NCBI RefSeq assembly: GCF_030412915.1
Contig: NZ_JAUHJR010000002.1
Coordinates: forward strand, 62,001 to 126,000
Direction of reading: 5' to 3'
Length of the DNA: 64,000 nt
DNA from: Nocardioides abyssi
GTDB lineage: Bacteria > Actinomycetota > Actinomycetes > Propionibacteriales > Nocardioidaceae
In this document: piece by piece, positions 53,851 through 63,280 of the stretch
How the letters are laid out: the number at the start of each line of letters is the position of its first letter
Position numbering within the stretch: position 1 is the stretch's first letter
Notes under the pieces: model-generated
Seen by the model: the letters and a program-made list of their open reading frames with translations, nothing else
Told to the model about the DNA's origin: nothing
Databases searched by the model: none
Made by a program: the position numbers and the translations under genes

Positions 53851-55666
53851 GCAGCGCCTCCACCAGGCGCACGACGCCGGGGTGGCCGGGGTCGGCGGTC
53901 AGCTCGTCGAGGGGTACGCCGAGGGGCAGCCGCCAGTTGTCGCGCTCGGTGGTGCCCGGGACGTTCGGGCGGCGCTCCTCGGCGACGGCGTCCTCGAGGG
54001 CGGCGGACAGCAGCAGGGAGGGGGCGGTCCCGAGCTGGCGGTAGGCCTCGGCGACGGCGTCCTCGACGGGTGCGTCCTCGGCGAGCCCGTCGCGGCGCAG
54101 CCGGGCCAGCAGGTCCTCGCGGCCGGAGCGCACGTCGGACTCGGCCATGTCGGTCGAGGCGAGCTGGTCCTCGGCGTCCGAGCCGGTCCAGAGCCCCGCG
54201 ACAGTGGGCAGGTCGTGGGTCGTGACGGCGGCCAGGGCGCCGGCCGGCCAGTCGGTGGCCGGCTCGTCCTCGAACCACAGCACCTTGTAGGACAGGATCC
54301 CGCGCTCGGCCAGCGCCTCGCGCACCCCGGGCTCGACGGTGCCGAGGTCCTCGCCGACGACGACCGCGCCGGCGCGGTGCGACTCGAGCGCGACGATGTC
54401 GAGCAGGTCGTCGGCCGGGTAGCGCACGTAGGCGCCCTCCTGCGGCCCGGCGCCGTCGGGGATCCACCACAGCCGGAAGAGCCCCATCACGTGGTCGATG
54501 CGCAGCCCACCGGCGCCGGCGATCGTGCCGCGGATCGACTCGACGAACGGCTCGTAGTCGGCCGCCCGCAGCCGCCACGGCACCAGCGGCGGCGAGCCCC
54601 AGTCCTGCCCGACGGAGTTGAGCATGTCCGGCGGCGCGCCGACGGCGACGCCGGGGGCCAGCACGTCGTCCCACGCCCACGCGTCCGCGCCGCTGCCGGA
54701 GACGCCGATCGGCAGGTCCTGCAGCACCGTGCTCGACCCGGTCGCGGCGCGCAGCTGCACGTCCAGCAGCCACTGCAGCCAGACGTGGAAGGAGATGTCG
54801 TCGCCGTGCTCGCGGACGTACGCCGCCACCCCGCCCGCGTCCTCGCGCCGGACCGCCTCGGGCCAGGCGAGCCGGTCGGGGCCGTGCTCCTCGGCCAGCG
54901 CGCACCAGGTGGCCCACCCCTCGACGGCCTGCCCGGCGGCCTCCCGCCACGCGACGAAGGCCGGGTCGGGGGTCGACCGGTCGAAGACCGCCCGCAGCAC
55001 CGACCGCTTCAGCGCCCACGCACCGTCGCGCTCGACCAGCTCGGCCGACCGCAGGGTCGCGAGCTCCGCGTCGTGGCGCTCGAGGTCGGCCGGCTCGACG
55101 CCGGGGACGTCCTCGACGGCGAGGTAGACGGGGTTGCGGAAGCGGCGGGTGGCCGGCAGGTAGGGGCTGGTCTCCTGCGGCAGGTTCGGCGCGACCGCGT
55201 GCAGGGGGTTGACCAGCAGGAACCCGCCGCCGAGCCGCTCGGTCCACTCGCGGAGGGTCCGCAGGTCACGCAGGTCGCCGATGCCCCAGCTGCGGCGCGA
55301 CCGCGCGGCGTACAGCTGCACCGTCCAGCCCCACGACTGCTCCTGGGGCACGTGGCACCGGCCCGGCGAGACGACCAGCCGGCGGCCGTCGGCGAGCCGG
55401 TGGTAGCCCAGCGGGAAGTCGTCCGGCACGACGTCGTCGAGCTCGCGGGTCGAGCCGTCCTCGCACGAGACCGTCGACCGCAGCCCCGTCGAGCGGCCGG
55501 GCCGGGTCACGACCGGCGCCCGGTCCTCGAGGTCGGCGGGCGGTTCGCCGATGACCTCCCGCAGCCGGGCGACGGTCGCGTCGCTGGCCCGCTGCGGGGC
55601 GTCGTCGGCGTCGATCCAGTCCTGCTGGATGCCCCATCGGTCGGTGCTCGCGCTCACGGGCGTCAC
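53840..55666 (-). CDS. malQ: 4-alpha-glucanotransferase (MalQ, GH77)
   Basis: A 608-aa GH77 amylomaltase that transfers maltodextrin segments between glucans. It has SWGIGDLRDLRTL near the front, PYLPATRRFRNPVYL, catalytic nucleophile Asp in GGLRIDHVMGLFRLWWIP, the acid/base Glu in VVGEDLGTVEP and TTHDLPTVAGLW. The N-terminal ~100 residues form an extra beta-domain common in actinobacteria. GTG at 55666 is one possible start; another lies 9 bases inside. No other glycogen gene is nearby. Confidence 0.93.
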   Translation of the reverse strand: MTPVSASTDRWGIQQDWIDADDAPQRASDATVARLREVIGEPPADLEDRAPVVTRPGRSTGLRSTVSCEDGSTRELDDVVPDDFPLGYHRLADGRRLVVSPGRCHVPQEQSWGWTVQLYAARSRRSWGIGDLRDLRTLREWTERLGGGFLLVNPLHAVAPNLPQETSPYLPATRRFRNPVYLAVEDVPGVEPADLERHDAELATLRSAELVERDGAWALKRSVLRAVFDRSTPDPAFVAWREAAGQAVEGWATWCALAEEHGPDRLAWPEAVRREDAGGVAAYVREHGDDISFHVWLQWLLDVQLRAATGSSTVLQDLPIGVSGSGADAWAWDDVLAPGVAVGAPPDMLNSVGQDWGSPPLVPWRLRAADYEPFVESIRGTIAGAGGLRIDHVMGLFRLWWIPDGAGPQEGAYVRYPADDLLDIVALESHRAGAVVVGEDLGTVEPGVREALAERGILSYKVLWFEDEPATDWPAGALAAVTTHDLPTVAGLWTGSDAEDQLASTDMAESDVRSGREDLLARLRRDGLAEDAPVEDAVAEAYRQLGTAPSLLLSAALEDAVAEERRPNVPGTTERDNWRLPLGVPLDELTADPGHPGVVRLVEALRGG

Positions 55667-55687
55667 GGTGCCCCGTGCCGGCCGGGC

Positions 55688-56863
55688 TCACCCGTCGGCG
55701 AGCGCCCGCCGGCCGAGCAGGTCGAGGGTGGCCTCCGGGGTCAGCGGGTGGAACGGGCCGCCGCGGGCGTCGCGGTAGGCCCGCTCGAGCGGGGACCGCT
55801 TGAAGAACGCAGCCCCGCCCGCGACCTCCATCGCCTGGTCCACGACCGCGCGGGCGGCGAGGACCGCGTCGCGCTTCGCCGTCATGAGGGTCGCGAGCGT
55901 CGCCGCGTCGGCGGGCAGGTCGTCCCCGGTCTCCGCCAGCGCACCGAGCAGCGCCCAGTGCGCCACCTGCAGCCGCGCCCGCATCTCGCCGACCGCGCGG
56001 ACCGCCCCGGCGGCCGGGTCGGGGCGCGTGCGGAGCAGCCGGGCGGCCTCGTCGCAGGCGCCCCGGCCGACGCCGAGGTACGCCGCGCCGGCGAGCGGCG
56101 CGAAGTGGATCGCGGCCACGAGCAACGGGCCGGCGAGCACGCCGTACGGCCGGGTCCCCAGCACCTTCGCGGCCGGCAGGAAGACGCCGTCGAGCACGAG
56201 GTCGTGGCTGGCGGTGCCCCGCATGCCGAGGGTGTCCCAGGTCTCCACGATCGACACGCCCTCGGCCGAGAGGGGTACGCCGGCGTGGATGACCTCCGCC
56301 CCCGGGCCGGGCTCGCCGACCACCGCGCTGGTGGAGATGACACCGGCGACCGGCGCCTGGCTGCAGAACGTCTTGCGCCCGTCGAGCCGGTAGCCGCCCT
56401 CGACCGGCGTGGCGACCGTCGTGGGGCTCACCCAGTCCGAGCCGCCGCTGGTCGCCATGACCAGCCCGCCGGCCACGGCCCGCAGCACGTCGTCGGCGCC
56501 TGCCGCCCCGCGGAACCGGCGCCAGCGCTGCACGAAGGTCAGGTAGTGGTGCATGGTCGAGGCCAGCGCCGCGGCGCCCGACCAGCGGCCGAGCTCCTCC
56601 TGCCCCAGCGCCACCTGGCGGATGGTCGCGCCGCCGCCGCCGAGGTCGGCCGGCACGGCCAGGCGCAGGTAGCCGTTGGCGTGCGCGGCGTCGTACGCCT
56701 CGGTCACGAACGTCGCGTCGCGGTCGTGGCGGGCGTCGTGGTCGGCGGCGGCGGCGCCGACCTCGGCGGCCAGGGCGACCACCTGCTCGTCGGTGACGGG
56801 CGAGGTGCTGGTCGCCTCGGGGGGCGTGGTCGGGGTGGTCGGGGTGGCAAGTGTCTGGGTCAT
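55688..56863 (-). CDS. Acyl-CoA dehydrogenase-fold flavoprotein
   Basis: A 391-aa protein with the ACAD fold. GYLRLAVPADLGGGGATIRQ, the flavin-binding MATSGGSDW and WDTLGMRGTASHDLVLDGVFLP are clear, and the C-terminal domain ends RDARGGPFHPLTPEATLDLL. No typical catalytic Glu segment is obvious by eye, and the ending resembles DszC/HpaH-like flavin monooxygenases as much as true dehydrogenases. A Thr/Pro-rich stretch precedes the fold. It is divergent from the HxlR gene over a GTTCAC-aaa-GTGAAC palindrome, which probably controls it. Confidence 0.82.
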   Translation of the reverse strand: MTQTLATPTTPTTPPEATSTSPVTDEQVVALAAEVGAAAADHDARHDRDATFVTEAYDAAHANGYLRLAVPADLGGGGATIRQVALGQEELGRWSGAAALASTMHHYLTFVQRWRRFRGAAGADDVLRAVAGGLVMATSGGSDWVSPTTVATPVEGGYRLDGRKTFCSQAPVAGVISTSAVVGEPGPGAEVIHAGVPLSAEGVSIVETWDTLGMRGTASHDLVLDGVFLPAAKVLGTRPYGVLAGPLLVAAIHFAPLAGAAYLGVGRGACDEAARLLRTRPDPAAGAVRAVGEMRARLQVAHWALLGALAETGDDLPADAATLATLMTAKRDAVLAARAVVDQAMEVAGGAAFFKRSPLERAYRDARGGPFHPLTPEATLDLLGRRALADG

Positions 56864-56898
56864 TCCTCGACCGTCCTCCGGTCCGAGGGGCCCGACCA

Positions 56899-56913
56899 GT
56901 TCACAAAGTGAAC
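56899..56913. promoter_or_regulatory. Probable HxlR operator
   Basis: GTTCAC (56899-56904) and GTGAAC (56908-56913) form a perfect inverted repeat around AAA in the 71-bp divergent gap. TTCACA (56900-56905) could be the -35 of the HxlR gene, 17 bp from CACGAT (56923-56928), which lies 6 nt before the ATG at 56935. Confidence 0.65.
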
Positions 56914-56934
56914 CGGGAGGCGCACGATGGGGTG

Positions 56935-57609
56935 ATGACCCGGTACGGGCAGTACTGCCCGATCACCCGCTCGCTCGAGATCCTCGGCGACCGGTGGACG
57001 CTGCTCATCGTCCGGGACCTGCTGCTGGGGGCCACGCACTTCAACGAGCTCTCCCGCGGCCTGCCCGGGATGTCGCGGGCGATCCTGTCCAAGCGGCTCG
57101 ACCTGCTCGAGCGGCACGGGCTGGTCACCCGCTCGCCCGAGGGCTACGTCCCCACCCCGGCGTGCCGCGACCTGCACCCGGTCATCTTCGGCCTGGCCGA
57201 GTGGGGCGCCCGGTGGGCCTTCGGCGAGCCCCGCACCGACGAGCTCGACCCGACCGTGCTGATGTGGTGGATCCGCAGCGGCATCGACCCGGCGCCGTTC
57301 GGTGGCCGGCGGGTGGTGCTGCACGTGCGGCTGAGCGAGGGACGCCGCCGACGGTTCTGGTTCGTCATCTCGCCCGAGGACGTCTCGCTGTGCTTCACCG
57401 ACCCCGGGCACGACGTCGACATCTGGCTGGACTCGTCGTTGTCGACGCTCTACCAGGTCTGGGAGGGGCGCTTCGAGCTGCGCTCGGCGGTCCGCGAGGG
57501 CCTGGTCGCCCTGACCGGCCGGCGGGACGTGCTGCTCGTCCTGCCCGAGGCGCTGCTCTTCTCGCCGGTCGCGCCCATGGTGCGCCGGACCCGCACGTCC
57601 CCTGTTTGA
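56935..57609 (+). CDS. HxlR family transcriptional regulator
   Basis: A 224-aa regulator, about twice the usual HxlR length. The winged-helix HTH is at about residues 5-95 with CPITRSLEILGDRWTLLIVRDLLLG, FNELSRGLPGMSRAILSKRLDLL and LVTRSPEGYVPT. The C-terminal half is an alpha/beta domain (RRRFWFVISPEDVSLCF, DIWLDSSLSTLYQVWEGRFE) similar to SCP2-type lipid-binding layouts, so it may sense a lipid or acyl-CoA. ATG at 56935 fits a leaderless promoter. It is divergent from the ACAD-fold gene, its likely target. Confidence 0.88.
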   Translation: MTRYGQYCPITRSLEILGDRWTLLIVRDLLLGATHFNELSRGLPGMSRAILSKRLDLLERHGLVTRSPEGYVPTPACRDLHPVIFGLAEWGARWAFGEPRTDELDPTVLMWWIRSGIDPAPFGGRRVVLHVRLSEGRRRRFWFVISPEDVSLCFTDPGHDVDIWLDSSLSTLYQVWEGRFELRSAVREGLVALTGRRDVLLVLPEALLFSPVAPMVRRTRTSPV

Positions 57610-57673
57610 GCCATGCGGCGACCCCGTCGACGGGACTAGCGTCGACAGGTCCTGCGGTGAGGAGGCGCGAGCG

Positions 57674-58375
57674 GTGCCCGACCTCCTGCTGCACGCCCCC
57701 GAGCAGGCGGCGCTGACCGCCCTCGCCGCCAGCGAGCCGGTCCCCGGCGTCGCGCTCCCCGACCGCCGCGTGCTCGCCCTCGTCGCCCGCCTGGTCCCGT
57801 GCGACGAGGTCGCCGCGGCCCTGTGCACCGGCGGGGGCGTCGTCCTGGAGGCCGTGGACCTGCCGCCCGGGACGTTCGGCGACGTGCGGGACCTGCGCGG
57901 CGCCGTCACCTCGACGGACCGCTCGTGCCGGATCAGCCGCGGCCAGGGCCGCGAGGGCCGCGGCCGGGTCGACTCCCTGCGCCTGGCGGTGCCGAACGCG
58001 CCCGACCGGGTCACGGTGCTGTGGCTCGCGCGCTGCACCCGCGCGTTCCGCGACCACGACGTCGCGATGCTGGCCCTGGTCAGCCCCGTGCTCCAGCGGC
58101 TGGTCCGCGAGCGCCCGGTCCGCGGCGTGCCGGACTGCCTGACCGCGCAGGAGCGCCGGGTGCTGATGCACGTCGCCGCCGGGCGGACCAACGACGAGAT
58201 CGCCCGGCGGCTCTCGGTCTCGACCAGCACGGTGCGCAAGCACCTCGAGCACGTCTACCGCAAGCTCGCGGTCCCCAACCGGCAGGCCGCGGTCGCCGCG
58301 GTGCAGCTGCGCGACGGGCCCGACCTGGACCTGCGCGAGCGGCTCGTGCGCGCCGGCGGCGGACCTTCGCGCTGA
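57674..58375 (+). CDS. LuxR family transcriptional regulator
   Basis: A 233-aa regulator. Residues 1-150 form a GAF-like or unknown sensing domain (LPDRRVLALVARLVPCDEVAAAL ... VTVLWLARCTRAFRDHDVAML), and the C-terminal LuxR HTH is at about 155-215 with LTAQERRVLMHVAAGRTNDEIARRL and STVRKHLEHVYRKL. There is no receiver domain. GAGG lies near the GTG at 57674. It lies 68 bp upstream of the haloperoxidase-like gene on the same strand and may activate it. Confidence 0.88.
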   Translation: MPDLLLHAPEQAALTALAASEPVPGVALPDRRVLALVARLVPCDEVAAALCTGGGVVLEAVDLPPGTFGDVRDLRGAVTSTDRSCRISRGQGREGRGRVDSLRLAVPNAPDRVTVLWLARCTRAFRDHDVAMLALVSPVLQRLVRERPVRGVPDCLTAQERRVLMHVAAGRTNDEIARRLSVSTSTVRKHLEHVYRKLAVPNRQAAVAAVQLRDGPDLDLRERLVRAGGGPSR

Positions 58376-58443
58376 CGCGAATAGCGGTCGCCGGGTGCCG
58401 GCGGGACGGTGGAGCGGTCCGATCCCGACCCCGGAGGCCCGCC

Positions 58444-59709
58444 ATGCGCACCCGACCCCGTCCCCGCACCGCGCTGCTGCTCGCGGCCGCCGCCCTCCTC
58501 CTCCCGGCCGCGGCGACGCCACTGGCCGGCGCCGCCCCGACGGCCGGTCCGGCCGCGCCCGCGTCCACGGCGACCGCGTCCGCCGCCGGGCCCGGGACGG
58601 TCGTCCTCGACTGGGAGCGGGTCGCGATGCGGACCGTCTACACCGAGGCCGCGACACCGATCCCGGTCGGCATCCCCTACCTCGGGTTCACCTCGGTCGC
58701 GATGCACCGGGCCGCCCGCTGGGCCGACCACCGCGACGCCTCGGGCCCCGCGGCCGTGGCGGTGGCCGCGCACGGCGTGCTGGCGGCGTACTTCCCGGCC
58801 AGCCGCGCCGCCCTGGACGCCGCTCTGGCCACCAGCTTGGCGTCCGTCCCACCGGGGTCGGACCGCACGGGCGGGATGCACGTCGGCGCCGACGCCGCGC
58901 GCCGGATGGTGAGCGAGCGCGCGGACGACGGCCGCGGCGACGCAACGGTCGTGTACGACGTGCCCGCCGGCCCGGGCGTGTGGCAGCCGGCCCCCGGCAC
59001 CACCATGCTCGCCCCCTGGCTCGGCTCGGTGGACCCGCTGCTCTCGGACCGACCGATCCGGGTCGACGGCCCCGACGGCCTCCGCAGCTGGGCCTACGCG
59101 ATGGACTACCTCGAGGTGATGCGGACCGGCGGCGCGACCGGCGCCGACCGTACCGCCCGGCAGACCGAGACGGTCGGGTTCTTCACCGCCAACGCCGCGA
59201 CGATGGTCGGCGAAGCGCTCGTCGAGCACCTGGCCGCGGAGCCGATGTCCCTGCGCCGGACGACCGGCCTCTTCGCTGCCATGCACGGCGCGATGACCGA
59301 CGCGATCATCACCTGCTGGCGGCTCAAGCGCGACGTCGGCTTCTGGCGCCCGGTCGAGGCGATCCGGGGCGCCGCGAGCGACGGCAACCCGGCGACCGTC
59401 CCCGACCCGGCCTGGACCCCGCTGCTGCCGACCCCGCCCTACAGCGACTACGTCAGCGGCCACGGCTGCGTGACCTCGCCCGCGACGGAGGTCATCCGGC
59501 GCGTCCTCGGCGAGGAGACGTCGCTGACGCTGCGCACCCCGACGCTGAGCAGGACCTACCCGACGCTCAGCGCGATCGAGCACGACGCCTTCAACGCCCG
59601 CATCTGGGGTGGCCTGCACTTCCGCGACGCCATGGAGGACGCCTACTCCATCGGGCACCAGGCCGCGCGGAACGCCCTGCACGCGCTCGGCGCGCACCAC
59701 CGCCGCTGA
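58444..59709 (+). CDS. Vanadium-dependent haloperoxidase / PAP2-fold secreted protein
   Basis: A 421-aa exported protein. A Sec signal peptide (about 1-30, TALLLAAAALLLPAAATPLAGA) precedes an all-helical PAP2-type domain. The vanadate/phosphate pocket is complete: KRDVGFWRPVEAIR (Lys and Arg), DYVSGHGC (Ser, Gly, His) and RIWGGLHFRDAMEDAYSIG (Arg and His). Members include haloperoxidases and acid phosphatases, and the sequence alone does not decide. GGAGG lies 5 nt before the ATG at 58444. The convergent hutU gene ends 21 bases downstream. Confidence 0.85.
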   Translation: MRTRPRPRTALLLAAAALLLPAAATPLAGAAPTAGPAAPASTATASAAGPGTVVLDWERVAMRTVYTEAATPIPVGIPYLGFTSVAMHRAARWADHRDASGPAAVAVAAHGVLAAYFPASRAALDAALATSLASVPPGSDRTGGMHVGADAARRMVSERADDGRGDATVVYDVPAGPGVWQPAPGTTMLAPWLGSVDPLLSDRPIRVDGPDGLRSWAYAMDYLEVMRTGGATGADRTARQTETVGFFTANAATMVGEALVEHLAAEPMSLRRTTGLFAAMHGAMTDAIITCWRLKRDVGFWRPVEAIRGAASDGNPATVPDPAWTPLLPTPPYSDYVSGHGCVTSPATEVIRRVLGEETSLTLRTPTLSRTYPTLSAIEHDAFNARIWGGLHFRDAMEDAYSIGHQAARNALHALGAHHRR

Positions 59710-59730
59710 CCCCGGGCCGGTCCCGGGTGG

Positions 59731-61443
59731 TCAGCCCTCCCGGGACCGGAACGGCACCGGCACCCGCACGCCGCGCTCGCGCGCGACCTCGTCGGCCCTG
59801 TCGTAGCCGGCGTCGACGTGCCGGACGACCCCCATGCCCGGGTCGTTGGTGAGCACCCGCTCGATCTTCTCCGCGGCGAGCGGCGTGCCGTCGGCGACGC
59901 ACACCTGGCCGGCGTGGATCGAGCGGCCGATGCCGACCCCGCCGCCGTGGTGGATCGAGACCCACGTCGCCCCCGACGCGGTGTTGACCAGCGCGTTGAG
60001 CAGCGCCCAGTCCGCGATGGCGTCCGAGCCGTCGAGCATCGCCTCGGTCTCGCGGTAGGGCGAGGCGACCGACCCGCAGTCGAGGTGGTCGCGGCCGATG
60101 ACGACCGGCGCCTTGAGCTCGCCGCTGGCGACCATCTCGTTGAAGCGCAGCCCGGCACGGTGCCGCTCGCCGTACCCCAGCCAGCAGATGCGCGCCGGCA
60201 GCCCCTGGAAGTGCACCCGCTCCTGGGCCAGGGTGATCCAGCGCCGCAGCTTCTCGTCGTCGGGGAAGAGCTCGAGCACGGCGCGGTCGGTGGCCGCGAT
60301 GTCGGCGGGGTCGCCGGACAGCGCGGCCCAGCGGAAGGGGCCCTTGCCCTCGCAGAAGAGCGGCCGGATGTACGCCGGCACGAAGCCGGGGAAGTCGAAC
60401 GCGCGGTCGTAGCCGCCCTTGCGCGCCTCGTCGCGGATGGAGTTGCCGTAGTCGAAGACCTCCGCGCCGCGGTCCTGCAGCGCGACCATCGCCCGCACGT
60501 GGGCGGCCATCGAGGCGCGCGCCCGCTCGGTGAAGCCCGCGGGGTCGGCGGACCGCTCGCGCTCCCAGTCCTCGAAGGCGGTGCCGACCGGGAGGTACAT
60601 CAGCGGGTCGTGGGCGGAGGTCTGGTCGGTCACCACGTCGACCGGGGCGTCGAGGTCGACCAGGCGCGGCAGCAGCTCGGCGGCGTTGCCGAGCACGCCG
60701 ATCGAGAGCGGCCGGCGCTCGTCCCGGGCGGCGACGGCGAGCTCCAGGGCGTGCTCGAGGGAGTCGGCGCGGACGTCGAGGTAGCGGTGCTCGATGCGGC
60801 GCTCGATGCGGGCGGGGTCGCACTCGATGCAGATCGCGACGCCCTCGTTCATCGTGACCGCGAGCGGCTGGGCACCGCCCATGCCGCCGAGGCCGGCGGT
60901 GACGGTGATCGTCCCGGCGAGCGAGCCGCCCCGGCCGGTGACGGCGCCGGTCGCGAGCTTCTCGGCGACCGCGGCGAAGGTCTCGAAGGTGCCCTGGAGG
61001 ATGCCCTGGGTGCCGATGTAGATCCACGAGCCCGCGGTCATCTGGCCGTACATCGTCAGCCCGAGGTCCTCCAGCCGCCGGAACTCCTCCCAGCTCGCCC
61101 AGTCCCCGACCAGGTTGGAGTTGGCGATGAGCACCCGCGGCGCCCAGGTGTGGGTGCGCATGACGCCGACCGGCTTGCCCGACTGCACCAGGAGCGTCTC
61201 GTCGTCGGCCAGGTCGGCCAGCGAGGAGCACAACGCGTCGTACGCCGCCCACGACCGCGCCGCCTTGCCGGTGCCGCCGTAGACCACGAGGTCCGCAGGG
61301 TTCTCGGCCACGTCGGGGTCGAGGTTGTTCATCAGCATCCGCAGCGGCGCCTCGGTCTGCCACGACCGGGCGGTCAGGTCGGTGCCCCGCGCGGCGCGGA
61401 TGTCGGCACGGATCCCCGTGCGGTTGTCGGTGCGGTCGCTCAT
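59731..61443 (-). CDS. hutU: Urocanate hydratase
   Basis: A 570-aa urocanase that converts urocanate to 4-imidazolone-5-propanoate with tightly bound NAD+. Motifs: [38 protein letters not shown], the catalytic-Cys segment [19 protein letters not shown] and [19 protein letters not shown]. The first ~20 residues are Arg-rich and variable. ATG at 61443 overlaps the hutH stop (ATGA), so hutH-hutU is one translationally coupled unit. The remaining hut genes are 14 kb away at 41.8-45.5 kb. Confidence 0.96.
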   Translation of the reverse strand: MSDRTDNRTGIRADIRAARGTDLTARSWQTEAPLRMLMNNLDPDVAENPADLVVYGGTGKAARSWAAYDALCSSLADLADDETLLVQSGKPVGVMRTHTWAPRVLIANSNLVGDWASWEEFRRLEDLGLTMYGQMTAGSWIYIGTQGILQGTFETFAAVAEKLATGAVTGRGGSLAGTITVTAGLGGMGGAQPLAVTMNEGVAICIECDPARIERRIEHRYLDVRADSLEHALELAVAARDERRPLSIGVLGNAAELLPRLVDLDAPVDVVTDQTSAHDPLMYLPVGTAFEDWERERSADPAGFTERARASMAAHVRAMVALQDRGAEVFDYGNSIRDEARKGGYDRAFDFPGFVPAYIRPLFCEGKGPFRWAALSGDPADIAATDRAVLELFPDDEKLRRWITLAQERVHFQGLPARICWLGYGERHRAGLRFNEMVASGELKAPVVIGRDHLDCGSVASPYRETEAMLDGSDAIADWALLNALVNTASGATWVSIHHGGGVGIGRSIHAGQVCVADGTPLAAEKIERVLTNDPGMGVVRHVDAGYDRADEVARERGVRVPVPFRSREG

Positions 61444-63002
61444 GCCAGCTCTCCGATCACGTCCTGGACGGCGGCGACGACGGCGCCGGAGCGCACGAGG
61501 CCGACGGCCGTCTCGATCTCCGGCGCCAGGTGGCGGTCCGGTCCAGGTCCCTCGATCTCCGCGTCGCGGAGCAGCCGCACGACCGCCGCGGTGGCGGGCG
61601 AGGGGGTCAGCGGCGCGCGCAGGTCCAGCGCCCGGGCGCCGGTCAGCACCTCGACGGCGACCACCCGGGTCAGCCCGTCGACGGCGCGGCGCAGCTTGCG
61701 GGCGGCCGACCAGCCCATCGAGACGTGGTCCTCCTGCATCGCCGAGCTCGGGATCGAGTCGACCGACGCCGGCACCGCGAGCCGCTTGAGCTCGGAGACG
61801 ATCGCTGCCTGGGTGTACTGCGCGATCATGTGGCCGCTGTCGACCCCGGGGTCGTGGGCCAGGAACGGCGGCAGCCCGTGGCTGCGGGAGGCGTCGAGGA
61901 ACCGGTCGGTGCGCCGCTCGCTGATCGAGGCGACGTCGGCCGCGGCGATCGCGAGGAAGTCCAGCACGTAGCCGACCGGTGCCCCGTGGAAGTTGCCGTT
62001 GCTCTCGGTGCGGTCCTCGAGCACGACCGGGTTGTCCACGGTCGCGGCCAGCTCGCGGGAGGCGACGAGCGCCGCATGGTCGAGGGTGTCGCGGGCCGCG
62101 CCGTGCACCTGCGGGGCGCAGCGCAGTGAGTAGGCGTCCTGCACGCGGTTGCAGTCGTCGCCGCGGTGCGAGGCGACGACGCCGGAGCCGGCCAGCAGCG
62201 CGACCAGGTTGCGCGCCGACGCGGCCTGGCCCGGGTGCGGGCGCAGCGCCTGCAGCTCGGCGGCGAAGACGCGGTCGGTGCCGAGCAGCGCCTCGACCGA
62301 CATCGCGGCGGCCACGTCGACCGTGCGCAGCAGCAGCCGCAGGTCCTCGACGGCCAGCACGAGCATCCCGAGCATCCCGTCGGTGCCGTTGATGAGGGCC
62401 AGCCCCTCCTTGGCGGCCAGCTCGACCGGCGCCAGCCCGGCGGCGGCCAGCGCCTCGGCGGCCGGCCGCAGCCGGTCCTCGGCGTCGCGGACCTGGCCCT
62501 CCCCCATCAGCGCGAGCGCGCAGTGGGACAGCGGCGCGAGGTCGCCCGAGCAGCCGAGCGAGCCGTGCTCGTGGACGACCGGCGTGATGCCGTGGGTCAG
62601 CAGGTCGGCCAGCAGCTGCGCGGTCGCGGGGCGCACGCCGGTGCGCCCCGACGTCAGCGTGGAGAGGCGCAGCAGCATCAGCGCGCGGGTCACCTCCCGC
62701 TCGACCTCCGGGCCGGACCCGGCCGCGTGCGAGCGGACGAGCGAGCGCTGCAGCCGGGCGCGCTGGTCGGCGGGGATGTGGCGGGTCGCCAGCGCGCCGA
62801 ACCCGGTGGACACGCCGTACGCCGGCACCGGGCCGGCCGCGAGCGACTCGACCACGTCGCGGGAGCGCTGCATCGCCTCGACCGCCTCGGCGGTGATCCG
62901 CACCGGGGCGCCGTCGCGGGCGACGCGGACGACGTCGGCGGGCCCGAGCGGCCCGACGCCGACACCAACGGGGGTGGGCGGAGCGGTCAGCGGTCTGGAC
63001 AT
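61440..63002 (-). CDS. hutH: Histidine ammonia-lyase
   Basis: A 520-aa MIO enzyme that removes ammonia from L-histidine to form urocanate. The self-processed cofactor tripeptide is Cys151-Ser152-Gly153 in [14 protein letters not shown] instead of the usual Ala-Ser-Gly. The catalytic Tyr62 is in [11 protein letters not shown], and [18 protein letters not shown] and [13 protein letters not shown] complete the pocket. ATG at 63002 was chosen over the open frame to 63038. A 278-bp gap with no recognised operator separates it from the divergent secreted-protein gene. Confidence 0.95.
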   Translation of the reverse strand: MSRPLTAPPTPVGVGVGPLGPADVVRVARDGAPVRITAEAVEAMQRSRDVVESLAAGPVPAYGVSTGFGALATRHIPADQRARLQRSLVRSHAAGSGPEVEREVTRALMLLRLSTLTSGRTGVRPATAQLLADLLTHGITPVVHEHGSLGCSGDLAPLSHCALALMGEGQVRDAEDRLRPAAEALAAAGLAPVELAAKEGLALINGTDGMLGMLVLAVEDLRLLLRTVDVAAAMSVEALLGTDRVFAAELQALRPHPGQAASARNLVALLAGSGVVASHRGDDCNRVQDAYSLRCAPQVHGAARDTLDHAALVASRELAATVDNPVVLEDRTESNGNFHGAPVGYVLDFLAIAAADVASISERRTDRFLDASRSHGLPPFLAHDPGVDSGHMIAQYTQAAIVSELKRLAVPASVDSIPSSAMQEDHVSMGWSAARKLRRAVDGLTRVVAVEVLTGARALDLRAPLTPSPATAAVVRLLRDAEIEGPGPDRHLAPEIETAVGLVRSGAVVAAVQDVIGELA

Positions 63003-63280
63003 GTCGCCATCGTCGGCCCGGTCCGTGACGCGGGCCACGTCCCACCACCCACCTCCGTCTGGGATCCGAGACTTCGGGCGTCACGCACGCACCGGCGACC
63101 GGACGTTCGGCAAAGGAATCAGCCCCCGGCCGCGCCGCAACCGTCCGCGGTGGTCCACACCAGCGGCCGCCGCTCGCCTCGAGGTGTTTCACCAGGCATG
63201 ATCAGGGGGAGGGAGCACAGGCCAGCAGCACGCTGTGGGGCGCACGGGGGGTGCGGTCCACCAAGTCAGGAGTTCCACTC

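Noticed and set aside
59731-63192. 1153-aa frame that would fuse other sequence to HutU
   Set aside because: The N-terminal half is an off-frame reading of hutH; HutU starts normally at 61443 with an ATGA overlap.
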